This document shows positions 27,601 to 35,907 of a DNA stretch of 64,000 nt, piece by piece. Source of the stretch: an uncultured Flavihumibacter sp. (lineage in GTDB: Bacteria > Bacteroidota > Bacteroidia > Chitinophagales > Chitinophagaceae); NCBI GenBank assembly GCA_902168105.1, contig CABHOY010000030.1, forward strand, positions 248,001 through 312,000, given 5' to 3'. Positions within the stretch are counted from its first letter, which is position 1. Every line of letters starts with the position of its first letter. Below the pieces are notes generated by a model that was given only the letters and a program-made list of their open reading frames with translations, did not search any database and was not told the DNA's origin. Position numbers and translations under genes: made by a program.

Positions 27601-28036
27601 GCTCCTCATGCGTAACCTCCAGCTGGTTATTGAATATGTAGTTACTGTCCCGTTTCAGATTTAACTCCTGCCAGTAGTTCAGTAAACCGATCAGACCATT
27701 CTCAACCCTGCCGGCCCTGGCGTGTTGTACAGGATTGTCAGCCACCAGCTTGCGCAGGTCACCTGCCAGTGGTAATATCTTTGGACCGGTCTGATAATAT
27801 GGCTCCAGGAATTTCTTTACCCGCGTACTTCTGTATGCTGCACCGGAGGATTCAATTTCATATACATAGCGATTCAGACGCTGGGCGGTAGTGATCACTT
27901 CATAAGAATGCTCTACCCACTGTCCTTCAGTTCGCTGATGTGTTAAGGTGAAATATGAAAAAATACCTCCTGCAGTTACCAGAATGAGGGCTAAAGCGAA
28001 ACCTGTGAATAAACGGAGTTTTAAGGTATTTTTCAT
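24626..28036 (-). CDS. Hybrid sensor histidine kinase (CHASE3-GAF-coiled coil-HisKA-HATPase-REC x3)
   Basis: 1136 residues. Two transmembrane helices (about 10-30 and 183-203) enclose a CHASE3-like periplasmic sensor. A GAF domain (about 248-385) is followed by a glutamate-rich coiled coil (about 395-475; TQQEELRQSNEELTRQSE). HisKA has the phospho-accepting His487 in MSHELRTPLN. The HATPase (about 595-705) has NLLSNAFKF, DSGTGI and GTGLGLSI. Three receivers follow: REC1 with Asp801, a degenerate REC2 (Asp925, but SD instead of the acidic pair and no conserved Lys) and REC3 with Asp1068. First gene of the operon with CheR, CheB and the REC-kinase. The Glu-rich coiled coil is a plausible CheR/CheB target. 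Confidence 0.93.
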   Translation of the reverse strand: MKNTLKLRLFTGFALALILVTAGGIFSYFTLTHQRTEGQWVEHSYEVITTAQRLNRYVYEIESSGAAYRSTRVKKFLEPYYQTGPKILPLAGDLRKLVADNPVQHARAGRVENGLIGLLNYWQELNLKRDSNYIFNNQLEVTHEERPYLDTVHSVIQAMIAEERTLLINRTAVNKASVGRANTVVVLNTIFILLVAITLMIVSFRELSSRMKIQQELRRRLQDVEDLNKITTDNNWLLTGMSRINESLSGELEVGVVAKRCLDVMVKYLKAPAGAFYCFDGKSGLLKLCSGVALPATVKREYALEEGITGYAATKKDITVIENVPASYWNIETGSGNMLPGGIVCLPLWHNDDLMGVIELVVFGKVEAGILELLRTTSNAIAVAMNAADSRTRVMQLLERVQEQKETLETQQEELRQSNEELTRQSEILQASEEELRVQEEELRQVNDEMSVQNKALEIAREELSEKAQELEQSSRYKSEFLANMSHELRTPLNSVLILARLLEENKDSNLSNKQVEYAGIIHKSGSDLLKLINDILDLSKIEAGKVEMNIEQVSVKGMVSDLEQLFHVVAEQKNIRFTTEILPGVPEMIHTDPQRLEQVIKNLLSNAFKFTPGGGVIKLGLMQATDGLHIAVSDSGTGIPVEKQQLIFEAFRQVDGSTSRKYGGTGLGLSISKELMKRLGGEIRLESKEGKGSTFTVVMDAGKAPLTVKAEEKIELPEKEVLPVVPIPEHPASEAVQVADDRSSFSKQDKLILIVEDDVNFATILRDFARDKGYKTIVALNGNDGLFFARKYLPVAILLDMNLPLIDGTSMLKILKSHDDLKHILVHVISAGEISIQIRDKIEGYTQKPLQGPDMESVFSGISEQLQARFKKVLIVSDGVLLNHPSLQSLSDKRQLKTQYNHVESQDAAAGELQQKNYDAIILDAGTDIEAGIGKLNRLRQLAGNKAMPIIVYLDHDISEADELKLKKEAAAIVRNSTFSTDRLMDELELFLYKLKETPQKQTALVAAAENDLSGKKVLLADDDMRNVFSLSALLEEQGIEVIPAADGKEAIEKLEEHKDIRLVLMDIMMPEMDGYEAMRHIRANVRHKHLPVIALTAKAMTGDREKCIAAGASDYIAKPIDSSKLLSLIRVWMV

Positions 28037-28457
28037 GGTTATGTAACAGCCAATAGGATTTACGACAATAAGACCTTGGCAAATATAATGAATAGTCTTT
28101 CTTTAGCAGCGAAGGCAACTATTGCAGATACATATTTCTAAGCCTAATATGGGCTTTCTTTCAGACGAGCCCCTTACCTTTGATAATGAGTCTTAAAGAA
28201 TGCACAAAACATATTATACACCTACAATAAGTAATAATTATTCACCATGTGAACAGTGTGAGAATTTCTCTGTATGACAAATCTCTGCAAGCCATTTTTA
28301 AGTATATATAAGATCGAACCATAGAGACTATGAAAGATGCTCTCATACAAACTGATACAATTGCAATGTACGGTACGACGGTCATGTTCAGATACCATAC
28401 ATCTATGCTGAAAGACAGATCTTCCACCAGTGCGACTTTGCACCAAAAGCCAAATTT
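28037..28457. promoter_or_regulatory. Divergent gap between kinase operon and exopolysaccharide operon
   Basis: No gene in 421 bases. On the minus strand TATATTTG at 28087-28080 is a perfect TAnnTTTG box, 44 bases before the kinase start, though no TTTG sits at the right distance upstream. No clear promoter box was found for the plus-strand response regulator. Open frames crossing the region overlap in ways that look accidental. Confidence 0.4.
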
Positions 28458-28844
28458 ATGAGTAACAGGATCCTGCTCGTCGAGGACGATGAAGTAATGC
28501 CTAAGATCATGGAAAGGATACTTCATAGGGAAGAGTATAAAATAGAACATGTCACTAATGGGAAAGAAGCCTTTCAGCGGCTGGAAGATACCAATTATGA
28601 TTATGACCTGATCATTACGGATATCATGATGCCATATGCAAGTGGTTTTGAGATCCTCAGCAAAGTGAAAACAAGAAAGGACGGTAAACCAATTCCCGTA
28701 ATTATTGTTTCTAATGCAGGTAATGAGGAGATGATCCTGGAAGGTTTCAAACTGGGAGCAGACGATTTTCTAAAGAAACCCGTTATTCCCGGTGAATTAC
28801 TGATACGAGTAAAGCGCCTGCTGATGCAGTACGGTGCCAGATAA
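28458..28844 (+). CDS. Single-domain response regulator
   Basis: 128 residues, one receiver domain and nothing else: LLVEDDEV (acidic pocket), DLIITDIMMPYASGFEIL (phospho-Asp near residue 54), VIIVSNAG (switch Ser) and FLKKPVIPGELLIRVKRLL (conserved Lys). Without an output domain it must act by binding a partner. It is the first gene of a plus-strand run with a HEAT membrane protein and two polysaccharide synthases, and it is divergent from a hybrid kinase operon. The simplest reading is that phosphorylation by that kinase controls polymer synthesis after translation, in the way c-di-GMP controls BcsA elsewhere. This is inference. Confidence 0.9.
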   Translation: MSNRILLVEDDEVMPKIMERILHREEYKIEHVTNGKEAFQRLEDTNYDYDLIITDIMMPYASGFEILSKVKTRKDGKPIPVIIVSNAGNEEMILEGFKLGADDFLKKPVIPGELLIRVKRLLMQYGAR

Positions 28845-28895
28845 TACATTGTTGCGTTACTTTCCTCTGAACCTTAACTAATTGACCAATCCTGT

Positions 28896-30023
28896 ATGGA
28901 ATATAGCCTGTATGATTTCAGGGGTGCATCCCTGAATATTCAGATCGCAATTGTATTTATTATCATTGCAGTATCTTTCACCATCATAGCCTACCTGTCT
29001 ATACTCCGTGGCCGGTACAAGGCATATAGACGGGAAAAAAAACTCGCCGGTCTTCACCCTGTCATAGACAATTTGCTGATGGAACACATCCTGCTCAACG
29101 ACGAGCTGGCCAGCGATGTTCCGGCAGACCAGGTCGTTCTTCCTATAGACGTATTCAGACTGCCAGTATTTGAGCACAGATGGGCGAGGCAGGCCCTCAT
29201 AGACCGGCTGCTTGACTACAGGAATAATGTGCGTGGCGCCATGGGTGAACAACTCAGGAACCTGTACATACAACTGGAACTGGATAAGGACTCACTCAGA
29301 AAAATGAAGTCCCGCAAATGGGACAAAAAAGTACAGGCGCTGGTTGAGCTCAGCAGCATGAATATGTCCATTGCCGACGTAACGATACTTCCCCTTACCA
29401 ATAGCCGCAACCGGGAACTACGTGCGGCGGCCAGGCATGCATATATCAAATTGAGCAAGAATGAACCCTTCAAATTCTTTGACGTAGTAACCGAACCGCT
29501 CCTCATGTGGGACCAGGTAGAGCTCTTTAAGATCATTTCCACTACCGAACATATCGCCATTCCCAACTTCGCCCAATGGATCACCTATTCAACCAATAAA
29601 AGTATTGTCTCTTTCTGCCTGAAACTGGTAGTGCATTACAACCAGATCAGCGCTGTACCTGCCGTGTTGAAACTGTTGGATACGAAAGATCATTACCTGC
29701 GTGCAGATGCTATTAACTGCCTGGGAAAACTGAAAATGGAAAGTGCGGAAGATAAGTTACTTCAGATGTATGACAGCCAGCCACTGAACTGCCGGTTAGA
29801 AATACTGAAAGCTATAGGTCGCATCAACAGTGGTAAACATGTTGATTTCCTTCGCCAGGAATTCCTGCACGCCACTGATTTTGATGTTCGTAAAAATGCA
29901 GCCAAATCTATTATCAGGAATCAATGGGCCGCCAAAGGTATTGTTGAAGAGCTGGTAGAAACTGCTACCGCAGAAAATAAGCTGATCCTCAAACATAGTA
30001 TGAACCCTTTAATTAAATTCTGA
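28896..30023 (+). CDS. Membrane-anchored HEAT-repeat protein of the exopolysaccharide locus
   Basis: 375 residues. One N-terminal transmembrane helix (about 14-38; IQIAIVFIIIAVSFTIIAYLSIL) is followed by a basic stretch (RGRYKAYRREKK), so the rest is cytoplasmic. The remainder is alpha-helical with HEAT-like repeats (RNRELRAAARHAYIKLSK, DHYLRADAINCLGKLKMESAEDKLLQM, DFDVRKNAAKSIIRNQWA). HEAT solenoids bind other proteins. It starts 51 bases after the response regulator and ends 7 bases before the first synthase, so it may link the regulator to the synthase. No enzyme motif is seen. Confidence 0.82.
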   Translation: MEYSLYDFRGASLNIQIAIVFIIIAVSFTIIAYLSILRGRYKAYRREKKLAGLHPVIDNLLMEHILLNDELASDVPADQVVLPIDVFRLPVFEHRWARQALIDRLLDYRNNVRGAMGEQLRNLYIQLELDKDSLRKMKSRKWDKKVQALVELSSMNMSIADVTILPLTNSRNRELRAAARHAYIKLSKNEPFKFFDVVTEPLLMWDQVELFKIISTTEHIAIPNFAQWITYSTNKSIVSFCLKLVVHYNQISAVPAVLKLLDTKDHYLRADAINCLGKLKMESAEDKLLQMYDSQPLNCRLEILKAIGRINSGKHVDFLRQEFLHATDFDVRKNAAKSIIRNQWAAKGIVEELVETATAENKLILKHSMNPLIKF

Positions 30024-30030
30024 CCGTGAA

Positions 30031-31488
30031 ATGGGTAATATATGGGAAACGATAGGAAGATATTATGAATCCGCTGTTTTTATTTACGGCACACTACTGC
30101 TGATAACATATGCATTACTGGCTGTGTTCTCTATGGTCGCGGTCCGCGCTTATGTAAGGAAAGATAAATTCCACCAGGAAAATACCCTGCTCAGCTCTCC
30201 ACTGGCGCCCGGCATTACAGTACTGGCCCCTGCCTTTAACGAAGGCCTGACCATTATCTTCAACGTGCGCTCGTTGCTGACGCTCAACTATCCAAAATAC
30301 GAGATCATTATCATCAACGACGGCAGTACAGACAACAGCCTTGAACAGATGATCAATGAGTTTGAACTGGTGCCCGTCGACTTTGCTTACAACGCCAAGA
30401 TACAGACCAAACCTGTCAGAAAGATCTTCAAATCCACTAATCCTGCCTACGCCAAATTAATGGTCATCGATAAGGTGAATGGTAAGAGTAAGGCGGACGC
30501 CACCAATGCAGGCATCAATGCAGCGTCCTATCCTCACTTTGTTTGTACGGATGTGGACTGCATCCTCGACAAGAACACCTTGCTCGAACTCATCAAACCA
30601 GTAATGCAGGAAGAAAAGAAACGTGTCATTGCTACAGGCGCAACACTACGTATCGCCAACTCATGCGAGTTCGACGAAGGTGTAATGACACGTATGCGTC
30701 CTCCCCGGCAACTCCTTCCCCGTTTCCAGGAGGTCGAATATATCCGTGCCTTTGTGCTGGGTAAAATGGGCTGGACCCTGCTGAACTGTGTACCAAACGT
30801 ATCCGGCGGACTAGGCCTGTTTGACAAGGAAATAGCTATCCGCTCCGGCGGCTACGACCACAGCTCTTTCGGTGAAGACATGGAACTGATGACACGCATG
30901 TGCCGTTATGCGCAGGACAATAAGATCGATTATGCTATCCGTTATATTCCAAAAACACTCTGCTGGACGGAAGCCCCTGCATCTGTCAAAATATTTAACC
31001 GCCAGCGTACCCGCTGGGCTAGAGGTCTGGCGCAGCTGATGTATGCGCACTTTGGCATGTTCATGAATCCGCGTTATGGAAAGATGGGACTTATCATTTT
31101 TCCTTACAACTTCTTCTTTGAACTGCTGGCGCCTGTTATTGAAATTACCGGCATCATTTATTATATCGTCATGACCTGCCTGGGCCTTATTGACTGGACG
31201 ACGGCATCCGTACTGCTGCTTTTCGTATATACCTACTCTGTTATGATCACGACTATGGCTATAGTATGGGACCAGCTTGCATTCAGGTATTACAAAACAT
31301 GGAAAGAGGTTGCTTACCTCTGCTTAACACCTTTTATGGAGTTTTTCCTCTACCACCCGCTGATCGTAGTATTTGCCATACGCGGATATTACAACTTTCT
31401 CACGGGCAGGAAAAGCACCTGGGGGAATATGCAGCGACGTGGTTTCCAGACTACACAAAAAGCAGCAGCTACGGTCACGGCGAAATAA
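30031..31488 (+). CDS. Processive GT2 glycosyltransferase, cellulose/poly-GlcNAc synthase-like (copy A)
   Basis: 485 residues. An N-terminal membrane helix (about 16-40), a cytoplasmic GT-A domain and three to four C-terminal helices (about 348-455) form the topology of membrane polysaccharide synthases. The motifs are in order: Asp97 in INDGSTD, the metal-binding DVD at 174-176 (CTDVDCI), the catalytic base Asp283 in FGEDMEL, and QRTRW at 325-329, the Q-x-x-R-W motif of processive synthases. It polymerises a sugar from a nucleotide donor and passes the chain across the inner membrane. No PilZ domain is present. It is followed after 42 bases by a paralogue. The polymer is not known. Confidence 0.9.
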   Translation: MGNIWETIGRYYESAVFIYGTLLLITYALLAVFSMVAVRAYVRKDKFHQENTLLSSPLAPGITVLAPAFNEGLTIIFNVRSLLTLNYPKYEIIIINDGSTDNSLEQMINEFELVPVDFAYNAKIQTKPVRKIFKSTNPAYAKLMVIDKVNGKSKADATNAGINAASYPHFVCTDVDCILDKNTLLELIKPVMQEEKKRVIATGATLRIANSCEFDEGVMTRMRPPRQLLPRFQEVEYIRAFVLGKMGWTLLNCVPNVSGGLGLFDKEIAIRSGGYDHSSFGEDMELMTRMCRYAQDNKIDYAIRYIPKTLCWTEAPASVKIFNRQRTRWARGLAQLMYAHFGMFMNPRYGKMGLIIFPYNFFFELLAPVIEITGIIYYIVMTCLGLIDWTTASVLLLFVYTYSVMITTMAIVWDQLAFRYYKTWKEVAYLCLTPFMEFFLYHPLIVVFAIRGYYNFLTGRKSTWGNMQRRGFQTTQKAAATVTAK

Positions 31489-31530
31489 GCGGCGGTTTAT
31501 AAACTATCATTATAAAAACCAGGAGATACA

Positions 31531-33027
31531 GTGGAATTGTTTAGAAATTTCTATGAAGGATTTGTTTTTATATATGGCTGCACCATGCTGTTCATGTACG
31601 CACTGCTGGCTATTCTCTCGCTGCGTGGCATTATCAGGTTCCAGCGTAAGAACAGTTATGTAGACTATAATAAAATGCTCCAGTCGCCGCTGGCGCCCGG
31701 CATCTCTATTATTGCTCCCGCCTTCAACGAAGGAGTAACGATCATCTCCAACGTGCGTTCACTGCTTACATTAAACTATCCACGTTTTGAGGTCATCATT
31801 GTCAACGATGGTAGTACAGACGATACCCTCACAAAACTGATCAGTGAGTTTCAACTGGTGCAAGTGGACTTCGCCTATAATGAACGTATCAAATCACAGC
31901 CGGTAAAGAGGCTTTTCAAATCATCCAACTCTGCCTATGAGAAACTGGTGGTGATCGATAAAGTCAATGGGAAAAGTAAGGCGGATGCATCCAATGCAGG
32001 TATCAACGCAGCTGCATATGACTACTTCCTTTGTACTGACGTGGACTGTATCATTGAAAAAGATACGCTGCTCCGGATGATCAAACCATTCATGGATGAG
32101 GAACACAACAAGATCAAAGAGGTGGGTGAACCTTGCCCTGAATGTGGTTACATACATATGGTGGAAGACAGTATCAGAGTGATCGCTACTGGCGCCACAT
32201 TACGTCTCGCCAACTCCTGTGAGATAGATGAAGGTGTTATTACCCGTGTACGCCCTCCCGAGAAATGGTTGCCCCGCTTCCAGGAAATGGAGTACCTGCG
32301 GGCTTACGTATTAGGTAAAATGGGTTGGAGTGTGATCAACTGCGTACCCAACGTTTCAGGTGGTTTAGGGTTGTTTGATAAAGAGATCGCTATCAAAGCC
32401 GGTGGTTATGACAGTAAATCTTTCGCGGAAGATATGGATATAGTCACGCGTATGTGCACGTATATGATCGACAACAAACTGAAGTATGCGGTCAGATATA
32501 TTCCAACTACACAATGCTGGACTGAAGGCCCGCCCACTCTGAAGGTATTTGGCCGTCAACGTACCCGCTGGGGCCGTGGCCTTGCAGAGATCATCACCAT
32601 ACACCGCAAAGTTATTTTTAATCCACACTATAAACGGCTTGGGCTGATAGTATTACCATACAATCTGCTGTTTGAATTCCTTGCTCCCATTGTAGAAATT
32701 ACAGGGATCTTCTATTACCTCTACCTGATCATCACCGGTAATATTAACTGGCAGAATGCACTGATCCTGCTCGCGTTCGTGTATTTCTATTCCGTCATGA
32801 TCACCACTTTGGCTATACTGTGGGACCAGATCACCTACAAACATTATAAAACCTGGAAGGAAGTAATAGGACTGGCTTTAATGGCCTTTATAGAACCTTT
32901 CGTCTACCATCCGCTGATCGTGTTCTTTGCACTGAAAGGATATTTCAATTTCATAACGGGCAAAAAACACAGCTGGGGAAATATGCAACGCCAGGGATTT
33001 GGCCAGCGGAAACCTGCAAATACTTAA
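31531..33027 (+). CDS. Processive GT2 glycosyltransferase, synthase-like (copy B, with CPEC insert)
   Basis: 498 residues from a GTG at 31531, with AGGAGA five bases upstream. Alignment to copy A from the first residues supports this start. The same architecture is present: N-terminal helix, GT-A domain with Asp93 (VNDGSTD), DVD at 170-172, FAEDMD and RQRTRWGRG, then C-terminal helices. Against copy A it has an insert of about 20 residues after the DVD strand, containing PCPECGY (Cys202, Cys205) and a histidine, a possible metal or redox site. Two adjacent complete synthases suggest a heteropolymer, two products, or a heterodimer; the sequence does not decide. Confidence 0.9.
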   Translation: MELFRNFYEGFVFIYGCTMLFMYALLAILSLRGIIRFQRKNSYVDYNKMLQSPLAPGISIIAPAFNEGVTIISNVRSLLTLNYPRFEVIIVNDGSTDDTLTKLISEFQLVQVDFAYNERIKSQPVKRLFKSSNSAYEKLVVIDKVNGKSKADASNAGINAAAYDYFLCTDVDCIIEKDTLLRMIKPFMDEEHNKIKEVGEPCPECGYIHMVEDSIRVIATGATLRLANSCEIDEGVITRVRPPEKWLPRFQEMEYLRAYVLGKMGWSVINCVPNVSGGLGLFDKEIAIKAGGYDSKSFAEDMDIVTRMCTYMIDNKLKYAVRYIPTTQCWTEGPPTLKVFGRQRTRWGRGLAEIITIHRKVIFNPHYKRLGLIVLPYNLLFEFLAPIVEITGIFYYLYLIITGNINWQNALILLAFVYFYSVMITTLAILWDQITYKHYKTWKEVIGLALMAFIEPFVYHPLIVFFALKGYFNFITGKKHSWGNMQRQGFGQRKPANT

Positions 33028-33028
33028 G

Positions 33029-35896
33029 ATGATGTCGCTATTCAAATACATACTATCCGGTACCGTACTTTGCTTTTCATTGCAGGCACAGGCACAGATC
33101 TTCAATAAAGGAAAAGATGCAGATGAACTGTACGAAGAAGCTGTGAAGGAAACACGGCTGAATCATTATCAGAAAGCAATACAGCTATCGAAAGAAGCCC
33201 TGCAGAAAAGACCTGACTTTACAGACCAGGAGTTGTTGCTGGGAAGACTGTACATGCTGACTGGCAATACCCAGCTGGCGAGAAGATATGTAAAACAGGT
33301 GTTGGTCAAGGCGCCTACTTATCACGATGCCTATCTCTACGCCGTTAACATAGAGATGGCGGCTAAGAAGCACGAGGAAGCAGAATGTTATGTGGACCAG
33401 GGCCTGTTCTATTTCCCGGAAGATAAAGAGCTGATGATGAAAAAGCTTGGTATACTGGATGCATCCGAAAGGTTCTTCCAGGGTGGAAATTATGCAACGG
33501 CATTACTGGAAAAGCACACGAACGATACGACAGTACAAAAGGCTTATACCGGTCACTTCCTGTTGGCCGGCCGTTACTACCAGTTGAGAAATAACCAGCT
33601 GCTTTCTCAGCAGAACTATGAAAGGGCGCTGCTGCTGGACCCGGGTAATACAGAAGCGAAAGCTGCTATCACCAGCATGTATATTAAAAGCGGCAGTTAT
33701 ACACGGGCCATTGAACAGGTGAATGCAGAACTGACCGAAAGTCCCGGCTCTTATGAACTGATGATGCGCAAACTGGGACTACTACAGGACATGCATAATT
33801 ATCCGGAAGCCATTGACCAGTTACAACAGATCCTGAAACGCTGGCCTTCGGACGCTAAAGCGCGCAATATGGAAACACCCCTGCGGATGGAAGCAGCCGC
33901 CTGGTATGCTAATACAGACCCTTACCTGTTATACCAGGGCGTACTGGAAAAGAATCCGGGTAACAGGGAAGCCCTTGACAAAGTAATAGGGCTGAGCATG
34001 TCCCGTGGCGCTTACCGTGAGGCCCTGGCCTGGATCAACAGAGGTTTAAAGAATAACCCGAACGATCAGCGCTTACTGTCCCTCAAACTGGATGTACTGG
34101 AAAGCGACAGGAAGTTCACAGAGGCCGCATTACTGGCAGAAAAACTTTATGCTGGCAATAGGTCCAGCACCGACCTGAAAAGCCGTTATACGGCCTTAAA
34201 AATAGCCAGCGGGCGTGACTATCTCGCACAGCAGCAATACGACCTGGCACTGGCAGAATTCGATAAAGCCCTGCAAACAGATCCCAGGGATACGACCGCA
34301 CTGGATATGATGGCCAACGCCTACATCACTCAGAAAGATAATGTACGCGCCTTGCAGGTACTCGACCAGGCACTTGTATCCTACCCTAACAACAGTCGTT
34401 TTTTGCTAAAGAAATCCAGCATACTTGCCGGTATGGGACAATATGATGAAGCAGCTGCTATTGCTGAACAACTGTTACGGCAGGCCCCGAATGATCCGAG
34501 GTATGCGGCCAATGTTACAGACCTTCACCTTACTGCAGGCCGCACGCTTTTGCAGGCCGAGGAATATGACATGGCAGCGAGGGAGTTCCGTACCGTACTG
34601 GTACAATCGCCAGACAACCTCGAAGCCCTCAACTACCTGGTCAATCTGCATAATGCAACAGGACAACCCGATAGTTCATTGTTCTATGCCGATCTCGCAC
34701 TAACACGCTACCCTGACAATAAAGACCTGCTACTGAAAAAAGCCGGCATACTTACCGACATGAAAAGGTATAACGAAGCCAATGCCATCACCTACCAGCT
34801 GATGCAGCGTTATCCTTTCACTGTTAAATACAGGACAGCATATACCGACGGGCTCACTGCCGCAGCTTCCGCTTATCAGCGTAACAACGCGCCGGATAGC
34901 GCACTGGCTATCTACAGGCAGGTATTAGGTCTTAACAGAAAAGATTCCCTGGCTTTACTCAACAGCATTAACCTGCTCAGCGAGAGACTGGAATATGATA
35001 GTACACTGGTCTATGCTAACCAGGGTATCCGCTTCTATCCCGACAATACATCTTTCATACAGAAAAGAGCCGTTACGCTGGAGAATAAAAAGATGTATGC
35101 AGAAGCTGCACTTGCAGCCGACTCTGTTGTTAAACTCAGTCGTACTCCGGAGAACCTCGACTATGCCGACTACCTGCACAGCAAAACAACGAAGAACCAG
35201 TTCGGCATGTTCTTCCTGCATTCAAGTTACGACTACCAGGACAACAGTTACAATATTGCCACGCTCGAATACCGTCACTTCTTTAAACGGGGCTCTTATG
35301 CCGCCCGTCTTAACTATGCCGGAAGGCAACAGGGCACAGGATTACAAGGTGAGGCGGAACTGTATTATACGCATAGTCCGAAATTATACTCGTACGCCCT
35401 TGCTACTTACTCTAATGAAATTGTCTTCCCGAAAACACGCCTGGCATACTCCCTCTTTAAAACATTCAAACACGATATAGAAGGTGAAGTGGGTATCCGT
35501 TATCTGAGCGCAGACAGTTCAAACAGCATTTCCGGCGTAGCTTCTATCGCCAAAACATGGAAAGATTTCTGGGTTAATTTCCGGGCTTATTTCATCAGTG
35601 ATTCTCCGGAGTTCTATACATCTTACAATCTGACCGCACGTTACTACATGAATCGCCAGCAGGACTACATTTCGTTTAATGCCGGACTGGGTACGTCTCC
35701 CGACGACAGGAGCCGTCTTATACAATTTCCCAAGCTGGCAGGATTGTTGACCCGCAGTGTGGGTGCAGGTTATCAGAAGACCTTCAGGTATCGTACTACT
35801 GCAGGGATCTTTGGCACATGGATCAATCAGAAGATCACTGCTACAGAATTTCAGAACCAGTATGATATCTATATAACCCTGCAACGCAAATTTTAA
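33029..35896 (+). CDS. TPR protein with C-terminal YaiO-like outer-membrane beta barrel
   Basis: 955 residues from the ATG at 33029, one base after the copy B stop. The signal peptide is MMSLFKYILSGTVLCFSLQAQAQ. Upstream TTG-started codons belong to the tail of the previous gene. About residues 30-720 are tandem TPR repeats (LYEEAVKETRLNHYQKAIQLSKEAL; YLAQQQYDLALAEFDKALQTDPRDTTAL and others). The last 230 residues alternate aromatic and glycine-rich strands (YDYQDNSYNIATLEYRHFF, AARLNYAGRQQG) and end in Phe, like YaiO-type outer-membrane barrels. Periplasmic TPR plus barrel is the plan of BcsC, PgaA and AlgK-AlgE exporters, so this is the likely export channel for the polymer made by the two synthases. 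Confidence 0.85.
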   Translation: MMSLFKYILSGTVLCFSLQAQAQIFNKGKDADELYEEAVKETRLNHYQKAIQLSKEALQKRPDFTDQELLLGRLYMLTGNTQLARRYVKQVLVKAPTYHDAYLYAVNIEMAAKKHEEAECYVDQGLFYFPEDKELMMKKLGILDASERFFQGGNYATALLEKHTNDTTVQKAYTGHFLLAGRYYQLRNNQLLSQQNYERALLLDPGNTEAKAAITSMYIKSGSYTRAIEQVNAELTESPGSYELMMRKLGLLQDMHNYPEAIDQLQQILKRWPSDAKARNMETPLRMEAAAWYANTDPYLLYQGVLEKNPGNREALDKVIGLSMSRGAYREALAWINRGLKNNPNDQRLLSLKLDVLESDRKFTEAALLAEKLYAGNRSSTDLKSRYTALKIASGRDYLAQQQYDLALAEFDKALQTDPRDTTALDMMANAYITQKDNVRALQVLDQALVSYPNNSRFLLKKSSILAGMGQYDEAAAIAEQLLRQAPNDPRYAANVTDLHLTAGRTLLQAEEYDMAAREFRTVLVQSPDNLEALNYLVNLHNATGQPDSSLFYADLALTRYPDNKDLLLKKAGILTDMKRYNEANAITYQLMQRYPFTVKYRTAYTDGLTAAASAYQRNNAPDSALAIYRQVLGLNRKDSLALLNSINLLSERLEYDSTLVYANQGIRFYPDNTSFIQKRAVTLENKKMYAEAALAADSVVKLSRTPENLDYADYLHSKTTKNQFGMFFLHSSYDYQDNSYNIATLEYRHFFKRGSYAARLNYAGRQQGTGLQGEAELYYTHSPKLYSYALATYSNEIVFPKTRLAYSLFKTFKHDIEGEVGIRYLSADSSNSISGVASIAKTWKDFWVNFRAYFISDSPEFYTSYNLTARYYMNRQQDYISFNAGLGTSPDDRSRLIQFPKLAGLLTRSVGAGYQKTFRYRTTAGIFGTWINQKITATEFQNQYDIYITLQRKF

Positions 35897-35907
35897 TCAC
35901 GTTATTC

